Assembly: GCA_005239435.1 (NCBI GenBank)
Contig: SZNP01000005.1
Coordinates: forward strand, 186,001 to 250,000
Direction: 5' to 3'
DNA: 64,000 nt
Source of the DNA: Halorussus salinisoli
GTDB lineage: Archaea > Halobacteriota > Halobacteria > Halobacteriales > Haladaptataceae
The translations under genes and the position numbers were made by a program. This document shows, in pieces, positions 25,496 to 34,944 of this stretch. The notes under the pieces were generated by a model. The model saw nothing but the letters and a program-made list of their open reading frames with translations. It was not told where the DNA came from and ran no database searches. Every line of letters starts with the position of its first letter. Position 1 is the first letter of the stretch.

Positions 25496-25627
25496 GAGTA
25501 CGTCGGAAACCCCCGTAGCACCGGACCAAACACCCATATATAGAAATACGTTGCGGCAGGTTACGGTGCGGACGGCGCTGTATCGTACCGAGTTCCAGCG
25601 AGGCAGAACGTCACTCTCCGGTCTCGG

Positions 25628-26740
25628 CTACGCCCGAAGGACGCGAGCGACCGCTTCCAACAGTTCGCGGCCGACGCTCTCGTCGGAGTTCGTCGCCCGG
25701 ACCCTACGGGTCGCGTTCCGGCCGACCGTCTCGCGCGAGCGCTCGTCGGTCAGCAGACGTCCCACCGCCTCGGCGAACTCCCCGTGGTCGTCCGACGGGA
25801 CCAACACGCCCGTCTCGCCGTCGGAGACCTGTTCGCCGATGCCCCAGTCTGGGTTCGCCACCACGGGGAGTCCGGCGGCCTGGGCCTCCAGAACGACGTT
25901 GGGGTAGCCGTCGATGTAGGACTTGTAGACGAACACGTCGGCCGCGGCGAACACAGGCGGAACGTCCTCTACGTAGCCGGGGAGGAGGATTCGATCGGCG
26001 ACGGTCTCGGGCACGCGGGTCTCGACGTAGCGCGCGAGTCGGTCGAAGTACGTCCCGTCGCCCGCGACGACGTACACCACATCGTCGCGTTCGGCGAGCA
26101 GATCGGACAGCGCCTCCACGATTTCGACCACGCCACGGTACTTCCCCTCGTAGTTCAGGTTCGTCACGGTCAACAGGACTCGCTTCCCGTCGAGGTCCAC
26201 GCCGCAGATGCGGTCTACCTCCTCGCGGTCCTCGAACCGAGACGCGTCGACCGGGTTGCGGGCGCTGACTGTGGGCCGGTCGGGATAGCCCGGTCCCGAT
26301 TCGAGTCGGTCGCGCAGGTCGTCGGAGACGGTGACGTACCCCCTCGAAGCGCGGTACGTGAGTCTCGTCAGGAGGTGGTAGACGACGAAGACCGCGGCCC
26401 GCTCGTACCGGTCGTCCTCTCGGAGTTCGCGCAACCTGTCGGCGTGTTGTCTGTAGATGTCCCCGTTGACCCGGAGCAGAAGGGGGACGCCGAAAATTCT
26501 GCCGAGAACGACGGATACCAACCCCAAAATCCCGGTCCCGTTGTAGAGCAGTATCGCGTCGACGTCCGATGCTCGGAGGACGCGCGCGCCTCGGACCGCC
26601 GACCGAACGAGTTTGGCGACCGGACCCGCCTCCTCGAAGGAGAAGACGCGACCGGACGCATCGGCGGCTTCGAGCGGTGCGACCAACTCCTCGGGTCGCA
26701 GGTCGGTGAAGCCGAGAATCGTCGGGTCGCTATCCGACAT
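25628..26740 (-). CDS. GT4 family glycosyltransferase
   Basis: 370 residues with a GT-B fold. LLLRVNGD lies in the N-terminal half, LLTVTNLNYEGKYRGVVEIVEAL at the domain switch, and VFVYKSYIDGYPNVVLEAQAAGLPVVAN carries the E-x7-E-type donor motif (GYPNVVLEA). Retaining transfer from an NDP-sugar is expected at the cytoplasmic membrane face. It opens the minus-strand assembly cluster; the next gene downstream starts 133 nt away. The N-terminal 60 residues are diverged relative to typical GT4 enzymes. Confidence 0.85.
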   Translation of the reverse strand: MSDSDPTILGFTDLRPEELVAPLEAADASGRVFSFEEAGPVAKLVRSAVRGARVLRASDVDAILLYNGTGILGLVSVVLGRIFGVPLLLRVNGDIYRQHADRLRELREDDRYERAAVFVVYHLLTRLTYRASRGYVTVSDDLRDRLESGPGYPDRPTVSARNPVDASRFEDREEVDRICGVDLDGKRVLLTVTNLNYEGKYRGVVEIVEALSDLLAERDDVVYVVAGDGTYFDRLARYVETRVPETVADRILLPGYVEDVPPVFAAADVFVYKSYIDGYPNVVLEAQAAGLPVVANPDWGIGEQVSDGETGVLVPSDDHGEFAEAVGRLLTDERSRETVGRNATRRVRATNSDESVGRELLEAVARVLRA

Positions 26741-26977
26741 GCCGGTTACCGGGTCGGGCGGGCGGTGACGGTGTCGTAGAAGACGGTCGCCGCGAGCAGG
26801 TGATTCCCGAATTCCGGACGTGGACCGCGAACAGTCGAAGGCGGGTTCTGTCCTCCGAGGGCATACAAGAGAAACTATCGAACTCTATAATAGAGTAACG
26901 GCGGCGAGAGCCGGACGGATTCGTTTGGGAGAATCACCCTCGTCACAGCCGACCAACACCAATCGTGACGTTCCGGT

Positions 26978-26990
26978 AAATATTTAAAAG
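26978..26990 (+). promoter_or_regulatory. TATA box of the second PL14-like gene
   Basis: AAATATTTAAAAG is a strong archaeal TATA box centred about 30 nt before the ATG at 27014, indicating a leaderless transcript. Confidence 0.65.
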
Positions 26991-27013
26991 GTCTGCAGAG
27001 CATTGAAAACTGC

Positions 27014-28507
27014 ATGGCACGCGACGAAACGGCACGCGAATCCGAATCAGAGACATCACTACTGAACCGGCGGAGTTACCTTCAACTCGCCGGTGGGGCC
27101 GCGGCATCCGTGGCCGGACTGAACGTGACGAGTTCGCGCGGTGCGGCGGCGGAAGACGGACACGAACTCGTCTACGAGACCTTCGACGAGAGCGGTTACG
27201 AAGACGTATTCACTGACACGGGGGAACAAGGCACTTACGACGAGCGCGTAAATGACCCCGTCAAGGCCGGGAGTAACGCGTTGAGCGTTCAGTTCCCCGA
27301 GGACAACCACTACGGGATGTCGGCGACGTACGACCCGGTCGAAGCCGGCGATCTCGACTCCGAAGCCACCGAACTGTACGCCAACGCGTGGATACGTTTC
27401 TCCCCCGACTTCACCGGCCGTACCGGAAAGCTCCCCGGTCCCGCGAACGCCGAACCCGGCGGTGCGAAGGGCGGCGAACCCTCCGACGGGACGAACGGGT
27501 GGTCGGCCCGCGCGACGTTCGACGGTTCCCCGAGCGACGGCGTGAAAATCGGTTACTACACGTACCACATGGACCAGGGCGGGACGTACGGCGACCACTT
27601 CTGGGCGGCGACCGTTCCGACGGGCGAATGGGTGAAGGTCGGCCAGTACATCAAGTTGAACTCGGTCGACGGCGGGTCGGCGAACGCCGACGGCCAACTC
27701 AAGATGTGGGTCAACGACGAGTTGCAACTCGACAAGTCGGGAATGCGGTTCACGGAAGACCTCTCTCTCGGCTGCAACTACTGGTTCAACGCCTACTTCG
27801 GTGGCAGTTGGACCTCGCCACAGGACCAGTCGGTCTACTTCGACCGCTGGGCGCTCAGCGACACCGAGATGCCGGACATCTCCACCGACGGGTCGTCCGG
27901 TAGCAGCGGGGACGAGGACCAAGGAAAACCGCTCGAACTCGTCTCGGGATCGGACACCGAGAGCGTGGAGTACGAGTTCACGGTCGAGGGGAGCGTCACC
28001 AAGAACACGTCCGCAGGCGACAACTCCGCCGAGAGCAACGACAGCATCACCGACAACGGCGACGGCACGGTGACTGTCACAGGTACCGCGGGTAACGGCT
28101 ACGGCGACGCCTACTACGTGGACGGCACGTTCACGTCGATGACCCTCGACGAGACCAAGTGGACCATCCGCTACGACGGGGAAGAGGTGAGCGTGCAGGA
28201 CCTCCTCCCGTCCGCCGCGCCGACCGTCGAGCGATTCGACGTCTCCAAGAGCAACCAACTCGGCGACGACCGGATGTTCTCGGTCAAGTGGGCCGCGGCC
28301 GACGCCGACGAGGACCTCGACACGGTCGAAGTCGTCGTCAACGACGGGTCGTCGGACGTGAACTTCTCGGTCGAGGACGCCAGCGGCGGTAGCGCGTCCG
28401 GATGGGAACTCTTCCAGTTCCCCGTGGGAAGCACCATCGACGTGAACCTCCGTGCGAAGGACTCGGCCGGGAACGTCACGAAGCGGGCCCAGTCGGTGTC
28501 GCTCTAG
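27014..28507 (+). CDS. Exported PL14-like polysaccharide lyase domain protein with C-terminal beta domains
   Basis: 497 residues. The N-terminus carries a Tat-type signal (NRRSYLQLAGGAAASVAGL, about 24-42). Residues 50-290 match the PL14 jelly roll also seen at 20229-21278: RTGKLPGPAN, SDGTNGWSARATF, YYTYHMDQGGTYGD, VYFDRWALSD. Then comes a Gly/Ser/Asp linker (about 295-310), a Thr/Asp-rich beta domain (about 310-395) and a final Ig/fibronectin-like domain (about 400-497). The extra domains probably bind carbohydrate or the cell surface. It has its own strong promoter, unlike the first copy. Confidence 0.78.
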   Translation: MARDETARESESETSLLNRRSYLQLAGGAAASVAGLNVTSSRGAAAEDGHELVYETFDESGYEDVFTDTGEQGTYDERVNDPVKAGSNALSVQFPEDNHYGMSATYDPVEAGDLDSEATELYANAWIRFSPDFTGRTGKLPGPANAEPGGAKGGEPSDGTNGWSARATFDGSPSDGVKIGYYTYHMDQGGTYGDHFWAATVPTGEWVKVGQYIKLNSVDGGSANADGQLKMWVNDELQLDKSGMRFTEDLSLGCNYWFNAYFGGSWTSPQDQSVYFDRWALSDTEMPDISTDGSSGSSGDEDQGKPLELVSGSDTESVEYEFTVEGSVTKNTSAGDNSAESNDSITDNGDGTVTVTGTAGNGYGDAYYVDGTFTSMTLDETKWTIRYDGEEVSVQDLLPSAAPTVERFDVSKSNQLGDDRMFSVKWAAADADEDLDTVEVVVNDGSSDVNFSVEDASGGSASGWELFQFPVGSTIDVNLRAKDSAGNVTKRAQSVSL

Positions 28508-28589
28508 TCGGAGTCCTTCGTTCACCACGACGCGAGACCGGTACCGGGACGGCAGGAGGGTGGAGGCTTCGGAAGCCCCGTCCCGTCGT

Positions 28590-29801
28590 TCACCGCGAAA
28601 GCTGGTCGATACCCACGGTCCGGAGGGTGCGCCAGCCAGCGACCGCGGCCGCCAGCGTCCCGATGACCAGCGCGATGGTCGCGCCGAGGACGAGGACCGA
28701 CCCCGGTGCCTGGACGAGTCCCTCGAAACCGACGATTTCGGCCGCGACGAAGTTCAGACCGACCACGAACGGCGGGGTGACTGCGACCCCGAGCAGGCCG
28801 CCGAGCGCGCCGAGCAGGACGCCCTGCGCGGCTACCATCCCGACGAGCGTCTTCGAGGAGACGCCGAGCGCGGTCAGCGCGGCGAGCTCCTCCTTCTGCT
28901 GGAAGACGACGATGGAGAGGACGTTGAGCGTGAGTGCGAACCCCGCGACCACCGCGAGGACGACTAACGCGGCCCCGACCGCGATGACGACCGCGTTGTG
29001 CTGGAGAATCGAGCGCATCTGCTCGTCGTTCGTCCGAATATTGTAGTCGGGATAGGCCCGCTGAAGTTCCTGCTCCATCGCGGACTCGTTCGCGTCGTCG
29101 GCCAAATCGACCGTGATGAACGTCGCCTTGTCGGTGCCCGTCGTGCCCGTGACCTCCTGCAGTTCGCTGAGGTAGGTCGTCACGGTCGGGGCGCCGAGGA
29201 AACTCGAGAAGGTAGAGGAGATGCCGGTGACCTCGAACTCGTGGTTCCGCGCGCTCTCGACCGACCCGCCGACGTAGATGGTGTCGTTCACGCCCACGTC
29301 GAGCATCTCCGCGGTCCGGGGGTCGATGACTATCTCGTGGTACATCTTCCCCTCGTAGGTGCCGTTCTCGTAGTGGCCGTCGCCGTGCGGGAGTTCGCCC
29401 TCCTCGTAGGAGACGAACGGACCAGCGCCGGGGACGCCCACGCCGACGAGCGTCCGCATCTCCCCCGACCCGTTTCCGACGTAGACCGCCCGGAAGGCCA
29501 TCGGTACCGCCGACTTCACCCCCTCGCGGGACTCGACGTCGCGGGCCACCTCGTGGGAGTCGAGGATGGAGGTGCCGAATCCGCCCGGCCCCTGCGAGAG
29601 TGACCCGCCCGTCACCCAGAGGTCCCGGCCCGAGGAGTCGAACTTCTGCTGGCCGGTCTCGAACACCCCGTAGCCGAGACTGGCGAGCAGGGTGGTCGAG
29701 AGGACCGCCACCGCGATGCCGACCACCGCGAGGACGGTCCGGGCGCGGTCGTGGCGAAGTTGGGCCGCCGCGACCGAGACCGCGACCCGAAGTCGGCTCA
29801 T
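28590..29801 (-). CDS. MacB/FtsX-type ABC transporter permease
   Basis: 403 residues. One N-terminal transmembrane helix (about 18-42), a large extracellular domain (about 45-265) and three C-terminal helices (about 270-390) form the FtsX-like layout of mechanotransmission ABC systems. These do not move substrates through the membrane in the usual way; they act on lipoproteins, peptides or cell-wall enzymes outside. It is the last gene of an ATPase-permease-(relic)-permease operon. The start codon lies in the 3' arm of a 17-bp inverted repeat (29787-29803 / 29839-29855). Confidence 0.87.
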   Translation of the reverse strand: MSRLRVAVSVAAAQLRHDRARTVLAVVGIAVAVLSTTLLASLGYGVFETGQQKFDSSGRDLWVTGGSLSQGPGGFGTSILDSHEVARDVESREGVKSAVPMAFRAVYVGNGSGEMRTLVGVGVPGAGPFVSYEEGELPHGDGHYENGTYEGKMYHEIVIDPRTAEMLDVGVNDTIYVGGSVESARNHEFEVTGISSTFSSFLGAPTVTTYLSELQEVTGTTGTDKATFITVDLADDANESAMEQELQRAYPDYNIRTNDEQMRSILQHNAVVIAVGAALVVLAVVAGFALTLNVLSIVVFQQKEELAALTALGVSSKTLVGMVAAQGVLLGALGGLLGVAVTPPFVVGLNFVAAEIVGFEGLVQAPGSVLVLGATIALVIGTLAAAVAGWRTLRTVGIDQLSR

Positions 29802-29869
29802 CGGATCACCCCCGCGGCGGCCTGGTTCCGGGCCGTCGCGATGAGCCGACTTCGGAGGAGTCTGCTCAC
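29798..29869 (-). pseudogene. Relic of a third permease gene (fused start and end)
   Basis: A 23-codon frame, GTG to TGA, encodes MSRLLRSRLIATARNQ followed by AAAGVIR. The first part looks like the beginning of an FtsX permease (compare MSRLRVAVSVAAAQLRHD downstream) and the last residues copy the EVIR end of the permease upstream. Its stop overlaps the ATG of the next permease (ATGA). The simplest reading is a large in-frame internal deletion of a former permease gene. Confidence 0.45.
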
Positions 29870-29909
29870 CGAACCACCCCCGTGGTCCGGCGACCGCCGC
29901 GAGGTCGCG

Positions 29910-31148
29910 TCACCGAATCACCTCCACGACGCCCTCGGTCCGGCGCTCCATCGCCAGCAGGTAGGGCGCGACGAGTATCCCGATGAACGCCGAGACTCCG
30001 AGACCGTAGACCACCAGCAGGGGATGGAAGTTCGCGATGGGAACCGGCGCGATTGCCCGCGTGGCGGCGTAGTTGGTGACGGCGGTCGTGACGTAGGCCA
30101 ACACGATGCCGAGGACGCCGCCGACGAGCGTGAGCGCGAGCGCCTGCACGACGAGCAGAACTGCACGCGCGCGCCGGGAGAAACCGATGGCGGTGAGGGT
30201 CGCCAACTGCTCGCTGTCGGCCTCGACCTGTAGGCCCTGCGTGGTCGCCACGAACAGGGTGCCGACCACGATGGCGATGAGCAGGGCCGCCAGCCCCATC
30301 GCCAGCGGGAGGTCCGAGTCCGTCGAACTCTGTGCGGCGAACCCGGAGCGAGTGACCGCGTTCGCGCCGGGGAACCGGTCTTCGAGGTCCGACTCCAGTC
30401 CGCCGGCGTTCGACTGGACGAGTATCTGGTCGGCCTGGTCGCCGGACTCCGCGCCGGTGATGGCCTGGAGTTCGCTCAGGTGGACGAGCATCACCGGCAT
30501 TCCGGACAGACCCGACTCCACGGCCACGTTCTCGACGGCCGTGACTCGCAGGTCGCCGCGCTGGGACCCCGAGATGGCTCCGCTGACCGAGAGGTCGTCG
30601 GTCCGATTCACGCCCAGACGCTGCGCCGCGCCGTTCGAGAGGACGGTCTCCCCGGTCCACTCGCCGTCGTAACTTCCGTTCGCGTAGTAGGGGTCGCCCT
30701 CCGAGAGCGCCGCGGTCGGGAGTCCGGCCACCCGGTCGAGTTTCGGCGACCCGACGACTCCGACCCCCAGGACGTACTCGCTGTTCGGGCCGGACTCGAC
30801 CTCTAACACCGAAATCTGTACCGGGGTCGCGTACTCGACGCGCCCGTCCTCGTTCAGCGCGGCGCTCTTACTGTGAACGTCGCCGAGTTGGACCGACTCG
30901 GTGGAGACGACCATCGTGGACGCGCCGCCGGACTCCGGGACGACCCAGTAGTCCACGGCGTCACCTCGAACGGTCGTCCCCTGGACCAGACCGAGACCGG
31001 TCGCGGTGACGACCAGCATCAGTGCGACCGCGATGGCGACGCCGAGGACGCTGACCGCGGTCTGGCGCGGAGCGGTCCGGGTCGCCTTGGTAGCGGTCCG
31101 GCGGAGCGCGACCCCGACGAGACCGAACCAGCGCGTGATACTGCTCAT
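29910..31148 (-). CDS. MacB/FtsX-type ABC transporter permease
   Basis: 412 residues with the same plan as its neighbour: an N-terminal helix (about 28-55), an extracellular domain (about 60-270) and three C-terminal helices. GVVGSPKLDRVAGLP and LSELQAITGAESGDQADQILV are conserved between the two permeases, indicating ancient duplication. It should pair with the other permease and the ATPase at 31180-31944, which starts 31 nt upstream. The substrate is unknown. Confidence 0.86.
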   Translation of the reverse strand: MSSITRWFGLVGVALRRTATKATRTAPRQTAVSVLGVAIAVALMLVVTATGLGLVQGTTVRGDAVDYWVVPESGGASTMVVSTESVQLGDVHSKSAALNEDGRVEYATPVQISVLEVESGPNSEYVLGVGVVGSPKLDRVAGLPTAALSEGDPYYANGSYDGEWTGETVLSNGAAQRLGVNRTDDLSVSGAISGSQRGDLRVTAVENVAVESGLSGMPVMLVHLSELQAITGAESGDQADQILVQSNAGGLESDLEDRFPGANAVTRSGFAAQSSTDSDLPLAMGLAALLIAIVVGTLFVATTQGLQVEADSEQLATLTAIGFSRRARAVLLVVQALALTLVGGVLGIVLAYVTTAVTNYAATRAIAPVPIANFHPLLVVYGLGVSAFIGILVAPYLLAMERRTEGVVEVIR

Positions 31149-31179
31149 CTACTGCCCCCTCGTCGCCTCTACGGTCCTC

Positions 31180-31944
31180 TCAGGCATCTTTCACCCGTCC
31201 GTCGCGGAGTCGAATCACCCGGTCGGTCCGGGCGAGCGCCTGCTCGTCGTGGGACGCGAGGACGACGGCCCGGTCCTCGGCGAGGTCCCCGAGCAAGTCG
31301 AGGATGACCGCGCCCGTGTCGGTGTCGAGTTCGCCGGTCGGTTCGTCGGCGAAGACCACGAGCGGGTCGCCGGCGAGGGCGCGCGCGACCGCGACTCGCT
31401 GTTGCTCGCCGCCGGACATCTCGCCGGGGCGGTGGCTCTGTCGGTCGCCGAGGCCGACGCGTTCGAGCAGGTCCCCGGCCTCCTCGCGGCGCGCTCCCTT
31501 GCCCATCCCGCGCTCTACCAGCGGGAGCGCGACGTTGGCCCGCGCCGACAGCGACGGGAGCAGGTGGAACCGCTGGAAGACGATGCCGACCTGTTCGAGT
31601 CGCAGACGAGTCAATTCCTTTTGGGAGAGCGACGACACGTCCTCGCCCGCGAGCGTGACGGTTCCGTCGGTCGGCGAGTCCAACCCCGAGAGCAGGTGGA
31701 TGAGCGTTGACTTGCCGCTCCCGCTCGGACCCGACAGGCCGACGAACTCGCCGCGCTCGATGGTGAGCGACACGTCTTCGAGCGCCGTGACGGTCGGCCG
31801 GTCGTCGCGTGCGTCGTTCCCGTCCCCGAACGAGAACCACCCGCCGCTACCGCCTCGCTCGTACGTCCGAGTAACTCTCGAACACTCGACTACCGCTTCT
31901 CTCCGGTCCGATTCCCCCGTCGCTGTTCGCGTACTCGCGTCCAT
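31180..31944 (-). CDS. ABC transporter ATPase subunit (MacB/LolD type)
   Basis: About 254 residues. Walker A is GPSGSGKST, signature SGGEQQRVAVARAL and Walker B LVVFADEPTGELD; the last block is typical of the MacB/LolD/FtsE group. An unusual Gly/Ser insert (about residues 30-55) sits between the first strands. It powers the FtsX-type permeases encoded directly downstream. The ATG at 31944 is chosen over a GTG at 31974. Confidence 0.9.
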   Translation of the reverse strand: MDASTRTATGESDRREAVVECSRVTRTYERGGSGGWFSFGDGNDARDDRPTVTALEDVSLTIERGEFVGLSGPSGSGKSTLIHLLSGLDSPTDGTVTLAGEDVSSLSQKELTRLRLEQVGIVFQRFHLLPSLSARANVALPLVERGMGKGARREEAGDLLERVGLGDRQSHRPGEMSGGEQQRVAVARALAGDPLVVFADEPTGELDTDTGAVILDLLGDLAEDRAVVLASHDEQALARTDRVIRLRDGRVKDA

Positions 31945-32147
31945 CAGTCCCCCCAGAACGGAAGGGTAGAACACGCCGACCCACTTAGCGTTTCAGGCCA
32001 TTCTCCTCGGAGAGGAGGTTAAATCAACGTTAGACGGCGTTTTGGGTCGATTGACACCGACCCGCCCGGGGACGTTCGGTCGGAGGGTCGGGTCCGAGGG
32101 AGGGGAGAAGGCGAGAGTACACCGCGTTGACACCAGGGATAAACAGC

Positions 32148-32180
32148 ATTATAAATAATGCCGTACTATCTTAAGGAGGT
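32148..32180 (+). promoter_or_regulatory. TATA box and strong Shine-Dalgarno sequence
   Basis: ATTATAAATAAT (32148-32159) is a good TATA box. TTAAGGAGGT (32171-32180) is a near-perfect Shine-Dalgarno sequence 5 nt before the ATG at 32185. Such a strong ribosome site is unusual in this window, where most starts look leaderless, and it decides the start of the small protein. Confidence 0.6.
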
Positions 32181-32184
32181 TCCG

Positions 32185-32394
32185 ATGGACGTTATCACGG
32201 CGTTAGAAGCGGCGTCCGGTAGCGGGGGGTCCTACCACCTCCTAACCGGCGATAGAACCGAGAGCGTCTGTGGCACCGTAAAACGAGACGACCTGTTCGC
32301 TGGTCAAGCCCACGAGATTCTGCCCAAAGTCGAGGCGGAACGACGCGGCCTCGAACCGTGTGAGCGCTGTCTGGGGCGCGACCGAGACCAGTGA
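32185..32394 (+). CDS. Small CxxC protein, function unknown
   Basis: 69 residues, start set by the Shine-Dalgarno sequence. The C-terminal CERCLGRD, with an earlier isolated Cys (ESVCGTVKRDD), and the segment SGGSYHLLTGDR suggest a small metal-binding fold. In haloarchaea such proteins are common and often regulatory. No family was recognised with confidence. Confidence 0.65.
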   Translation: MDVITALEAASGSGGSYHLLTGDRTESVCGTVKRDDLFAGQAHEILPKVEAERRGLEPCERCLGRDRDQ

Positions 32395-32475
32395 CCGACC
32401 GAGAATAATCTCTCGGCGAGTGATTTTCGCGGCCCGACCGGCGAGCGCCGACGCCGGCGACCCACCGCAGTTTCC

Positions 32476-32805
32476 TCAGTATATCGACCGCGACGCGTCC
32501 GGAGTCCGGATGACGATACGACCGTAGCTCTTGACGGTGACCTCGTGGCCGTGGTACGCGAACGTTACGCGGCACTCGGGAGCGATACCGCTCGCGGTCG
32601 GCCGAAACAGATCGTCGAGCGCGTCCGGGTCCACCTCTCCGGCCTCGTACAGGGATTCGAGGTCGGTCACTCCGCGCCCGGTCATCTCCCCGATGGCGAG
32701 TGGGACGGCGATACTCGGCGGGTTCGACGGATAATCGTACGTCACGCGGTAGATTCCCGTCTCCGGGTCGGCAGTGAGTACGTCACCGGTCTCTTCGATG
32801 GTCAT
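32476..32805 (-). CDS. HalOD1 output domain protein
   Basis: 109 residues. The pattern YRVTYDYPSNPPSIAVPLAI near the start and VTFAYHGHEVTVKSYGRIVI near the end match HalOD1, a haloarchaeal output domain found alone or fused to signal-transduction receivers. This copy stands alone, so it probably binds a partner protein. The ATG at 32805 directly precedes the domain. It is convergent with the small CxxC gene. Confidence 0.8.
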   Translation of the reverse strand: MTIEETGDVLTADPETGIYRVTYDYPSNPPSIAVPLAIGEMTGRGVTDLESLYEAGEVDPDALDDLFRPTASGIAPECRVTFAYHGHEVTVKSYGRIVIRTPDASRSIY

Positions 32806-33076
32806 GGAACTGCCTTGGGTGGCACGACCCTTTAAGAGGACAGACCGTATCGAACTTCCCACCACATAACGTCGTAATTGAGCGAACTTCGACCGGTATT
32901 TCCGGTCTTATTCCGGCGTTGGAGGTTCGAAAATGGGAGAAACGTACCGTTGGGTACGACAGTACGACGACGCTACCGGTCGCGTGGCATCGTCGTCGAC
33001 TAACGCTCCGTTTCCGTTTCGCCCACACCAGTTTTGCCGCTCGAACCCGTCGGCCGTCGTGAGAGGGGTGTGCCAA

Positions 33077-34903
33077 ATGGGAACCAAAAACCGATGGTAC
33101 GAGAACGCGACGTTCTACGCTATCGACGTGGAGGCGTTCGCGGACGGGGACGGCGACGGCGTGGGCGACTTCGAGGGACTGACCGAACGACTCGACTACC
33201 TCGAAGGCCTCGGGGTCGACTGTTTGTGGCTCCTGCCGTTCTACCCGTCGCCGAACCGCGACAACGGCTACGACGTGGCCGACTACTACGGCGTGGACTC
33301 GGTGTACGGCACGTTCGGGGACTTCGTGGAGTTCGTGCGCGAGGCCGACCGCCGGGGGATTCGGGTCATCGTGGACCTCGTAGTCAATCACACGTCCGAC
33401 CAGCATCCGTGGTTTCGGGCCGCGCGAAGCGACCCCGAGTCGAAGTACCGCGACTACTACATCTGGCGCGAGGACCTGCCGGAGGACCCCGACCCGCACC
33501 GAGGGCCGGTGTTCCCCGGCGAGGAGGACACGGTGTGGAGCTACGACGAAAAAGCCGAGGCGTTCTACTACCATCGGTTCTACCACTTCCAACCCGACCT
33601 CAACGTCGCCAATCCGGACGTTCGCGAGGAGATTCGGAAGATCATGGGGTTCTGGCTCGAACTCGGCGTCTCGGGCTTCCGGGTGGACGCCGCAACGCTG
33701 ATGATAGACAACAAGGGCGGTCTCGAATCCACGAAACTCGACGACCCCCACGGCGTCCTCCGGGACATGCGCCAGTTCGTGGAACGCCGCGGCGACGACG
33801 CCATCCTCTTCGCCGAGGCCGACGACGCGCCCGAACACCTCGGCGACTACTTCGGTACCACGACCGGCCGAGCTCCGTCGGACGCCGAGACCAGCGACGA
33901 ACTCGGCGAGGGCGACGAGATGAACGTCCTGTTGAACTTCCTCCTCGACGCCTACCTCGTGCTGGCGCTCGCCGAGCAGGAGGCCGAACCGATTCGGGAG
34001 GTGTTGGACTTGCTACCCCCGAGACCGGAAGGCGGCCAGTGGGCCAACTTCCTCCGGAACTACGACGAACTCAACGTGGGTCGCCTCTCGAAGGCCGACC
34101 AACAGACGGTCTTCGAGGCGTTCGCGCCCGACGAGGAGATGCGCATCTACGGACGCGGCATCCGACGACGCCTCGCGCCGATGTTGGGCGACGACGACCG
34201 CGTCCGACTCGCCTACAGCCTGCTGTTCTCGCTCCCCGGCACGCCGCTGGTCGTCTACGGCGACGAAATCGGCATGGGCGACGACCTGGACCTCCCCGGG
34301 CGGAGTGCGGTCCGTACCCCGATGCAGTGGTCCTCCGAGAAAAACGGCGGGTTCTCGACGGCCGACCCGGAGGACCTCGTGCGCCCGGTCGTCTCCGGCG
34401 GCGAGTACGGCTACGAGTCGGTCAACGTCGCCGACCAGCGCGGCGACCCCGACTCCCTGCTCCAGTGGTTCTCGCGTCTCAACCGCCTCCGGGGCGAGTG
34501 TCCCGAAATCGGCCACGGCGACTGCGAGGTGTTCGACACCGACGACCCCGCGGTCTTCGCCCACCGAATGTCGAGCGACCACGGGCGGGTCGTCGCGATC
34601 CACAACCTCGGCGACGACGAGGCCGAAGCGACCCTAGAACTGGACCACAGACCCGTGCGACTGTTCGGCGAGGCGGCGTTCGAGCGAGTCGAGGACGGTG
34701 GTGAGTCGGAGGCCGGTGACGTGTCGGAAGCCGATAGCGAGTCTGACGCCATCGAGACAGATAAAGATAGTTCCGAGAAATGTATCAGTTCCTCTAACAC
34801 CGACAGAGGAAGTGGTAGCGAAGGTGTAGATGGTTCCGGCGAGTGGCGCTTCGAGTTGGAACGGTACGGCTACTGCTGGGTCCGAATAGACGAGAGCGTG
34901 TAG
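33077..34903 (+). CDS. GH13 alpha-amylase family enzyme (trehalose synthase-like)
   Basis: About 608 residues. The (beta/alpha)8 barrel has region I VVNHTS, region II GFRVDA (nucleophile Asp204), region III FAEAD (acid/base Glu247) and region IV FLRNYDELN (Asp330). YDVADYYGVDSVYGT and the PGTPLVVYGDEIGMG end match the trehalose synthase/oligo-1,6-glucosidase branch. The region IV His found in nearly all GH13 enzymes is Tyr329 here. The C-terminal beta domain carries a Glu/Asp/Ser-rich acidic insert (about 540-595). It is cytoplasmic, without a signal. Trehalose or maltose conversion for osmolyte metabolism is likely but not certain. ATG 33077 lies before the conserved WYENATFYAI. Confidence 0.82.
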   Translation: MGTKNRWYENATFYAIDVEAFADGDGDGVGDFEGLTERLDYLEGLGVDCLWLLPFYPSPNRDNGYDVADYYGVDSVYGTFGDFVEFVREADRRGIRVIVDLVVNHTSDQHPWFRAARSDPESKYRDYYIWREDLPEDPDPHRGPVFPGEEDTVWSYDEKAEAFYYHRFYHFQPDLNVANPDVREEIRKIMGFWLELGVSGFRVDAATLMIDNKGGLESTKLDDPHGVLRDMRQFVERRGDDAILFAEADDAPEHLGDYFGTTTGRAPSDAETSDELGEGDEMNVLLNFLLDAYLVLALAEQEAEPIREVLDLLPPRPEGGQWANFLRNYDELNVGRLSKADQQTVFEAFAPDEEMRIYGRGIRRRLAPMLGDDDRVRLAYSLLFSLPGTPLVVYGDEIGMGDDLDLPGRSAVRTPMQWSSEKNGGFSTADPEDLVRPVVSGGEYGYESVNVADQRGDPDSLLQWFSRLNRLRGECPEIGHGDCEVFDTDDPAVFAHRMSSDHGRVVAIHNLGDDEAEATLELDHRPVRLFGEAAFERVEDGGESEAGDVSEADSESDAIETDKDSSEKCISSSNTDRGSGSEGVDGSGEWRFELERYGYCWVRIDESV

Positions 34904-34944
34904 AGCAGCGACAGTCGACGAGGAACGTAGGCGGCCATCGAGGA

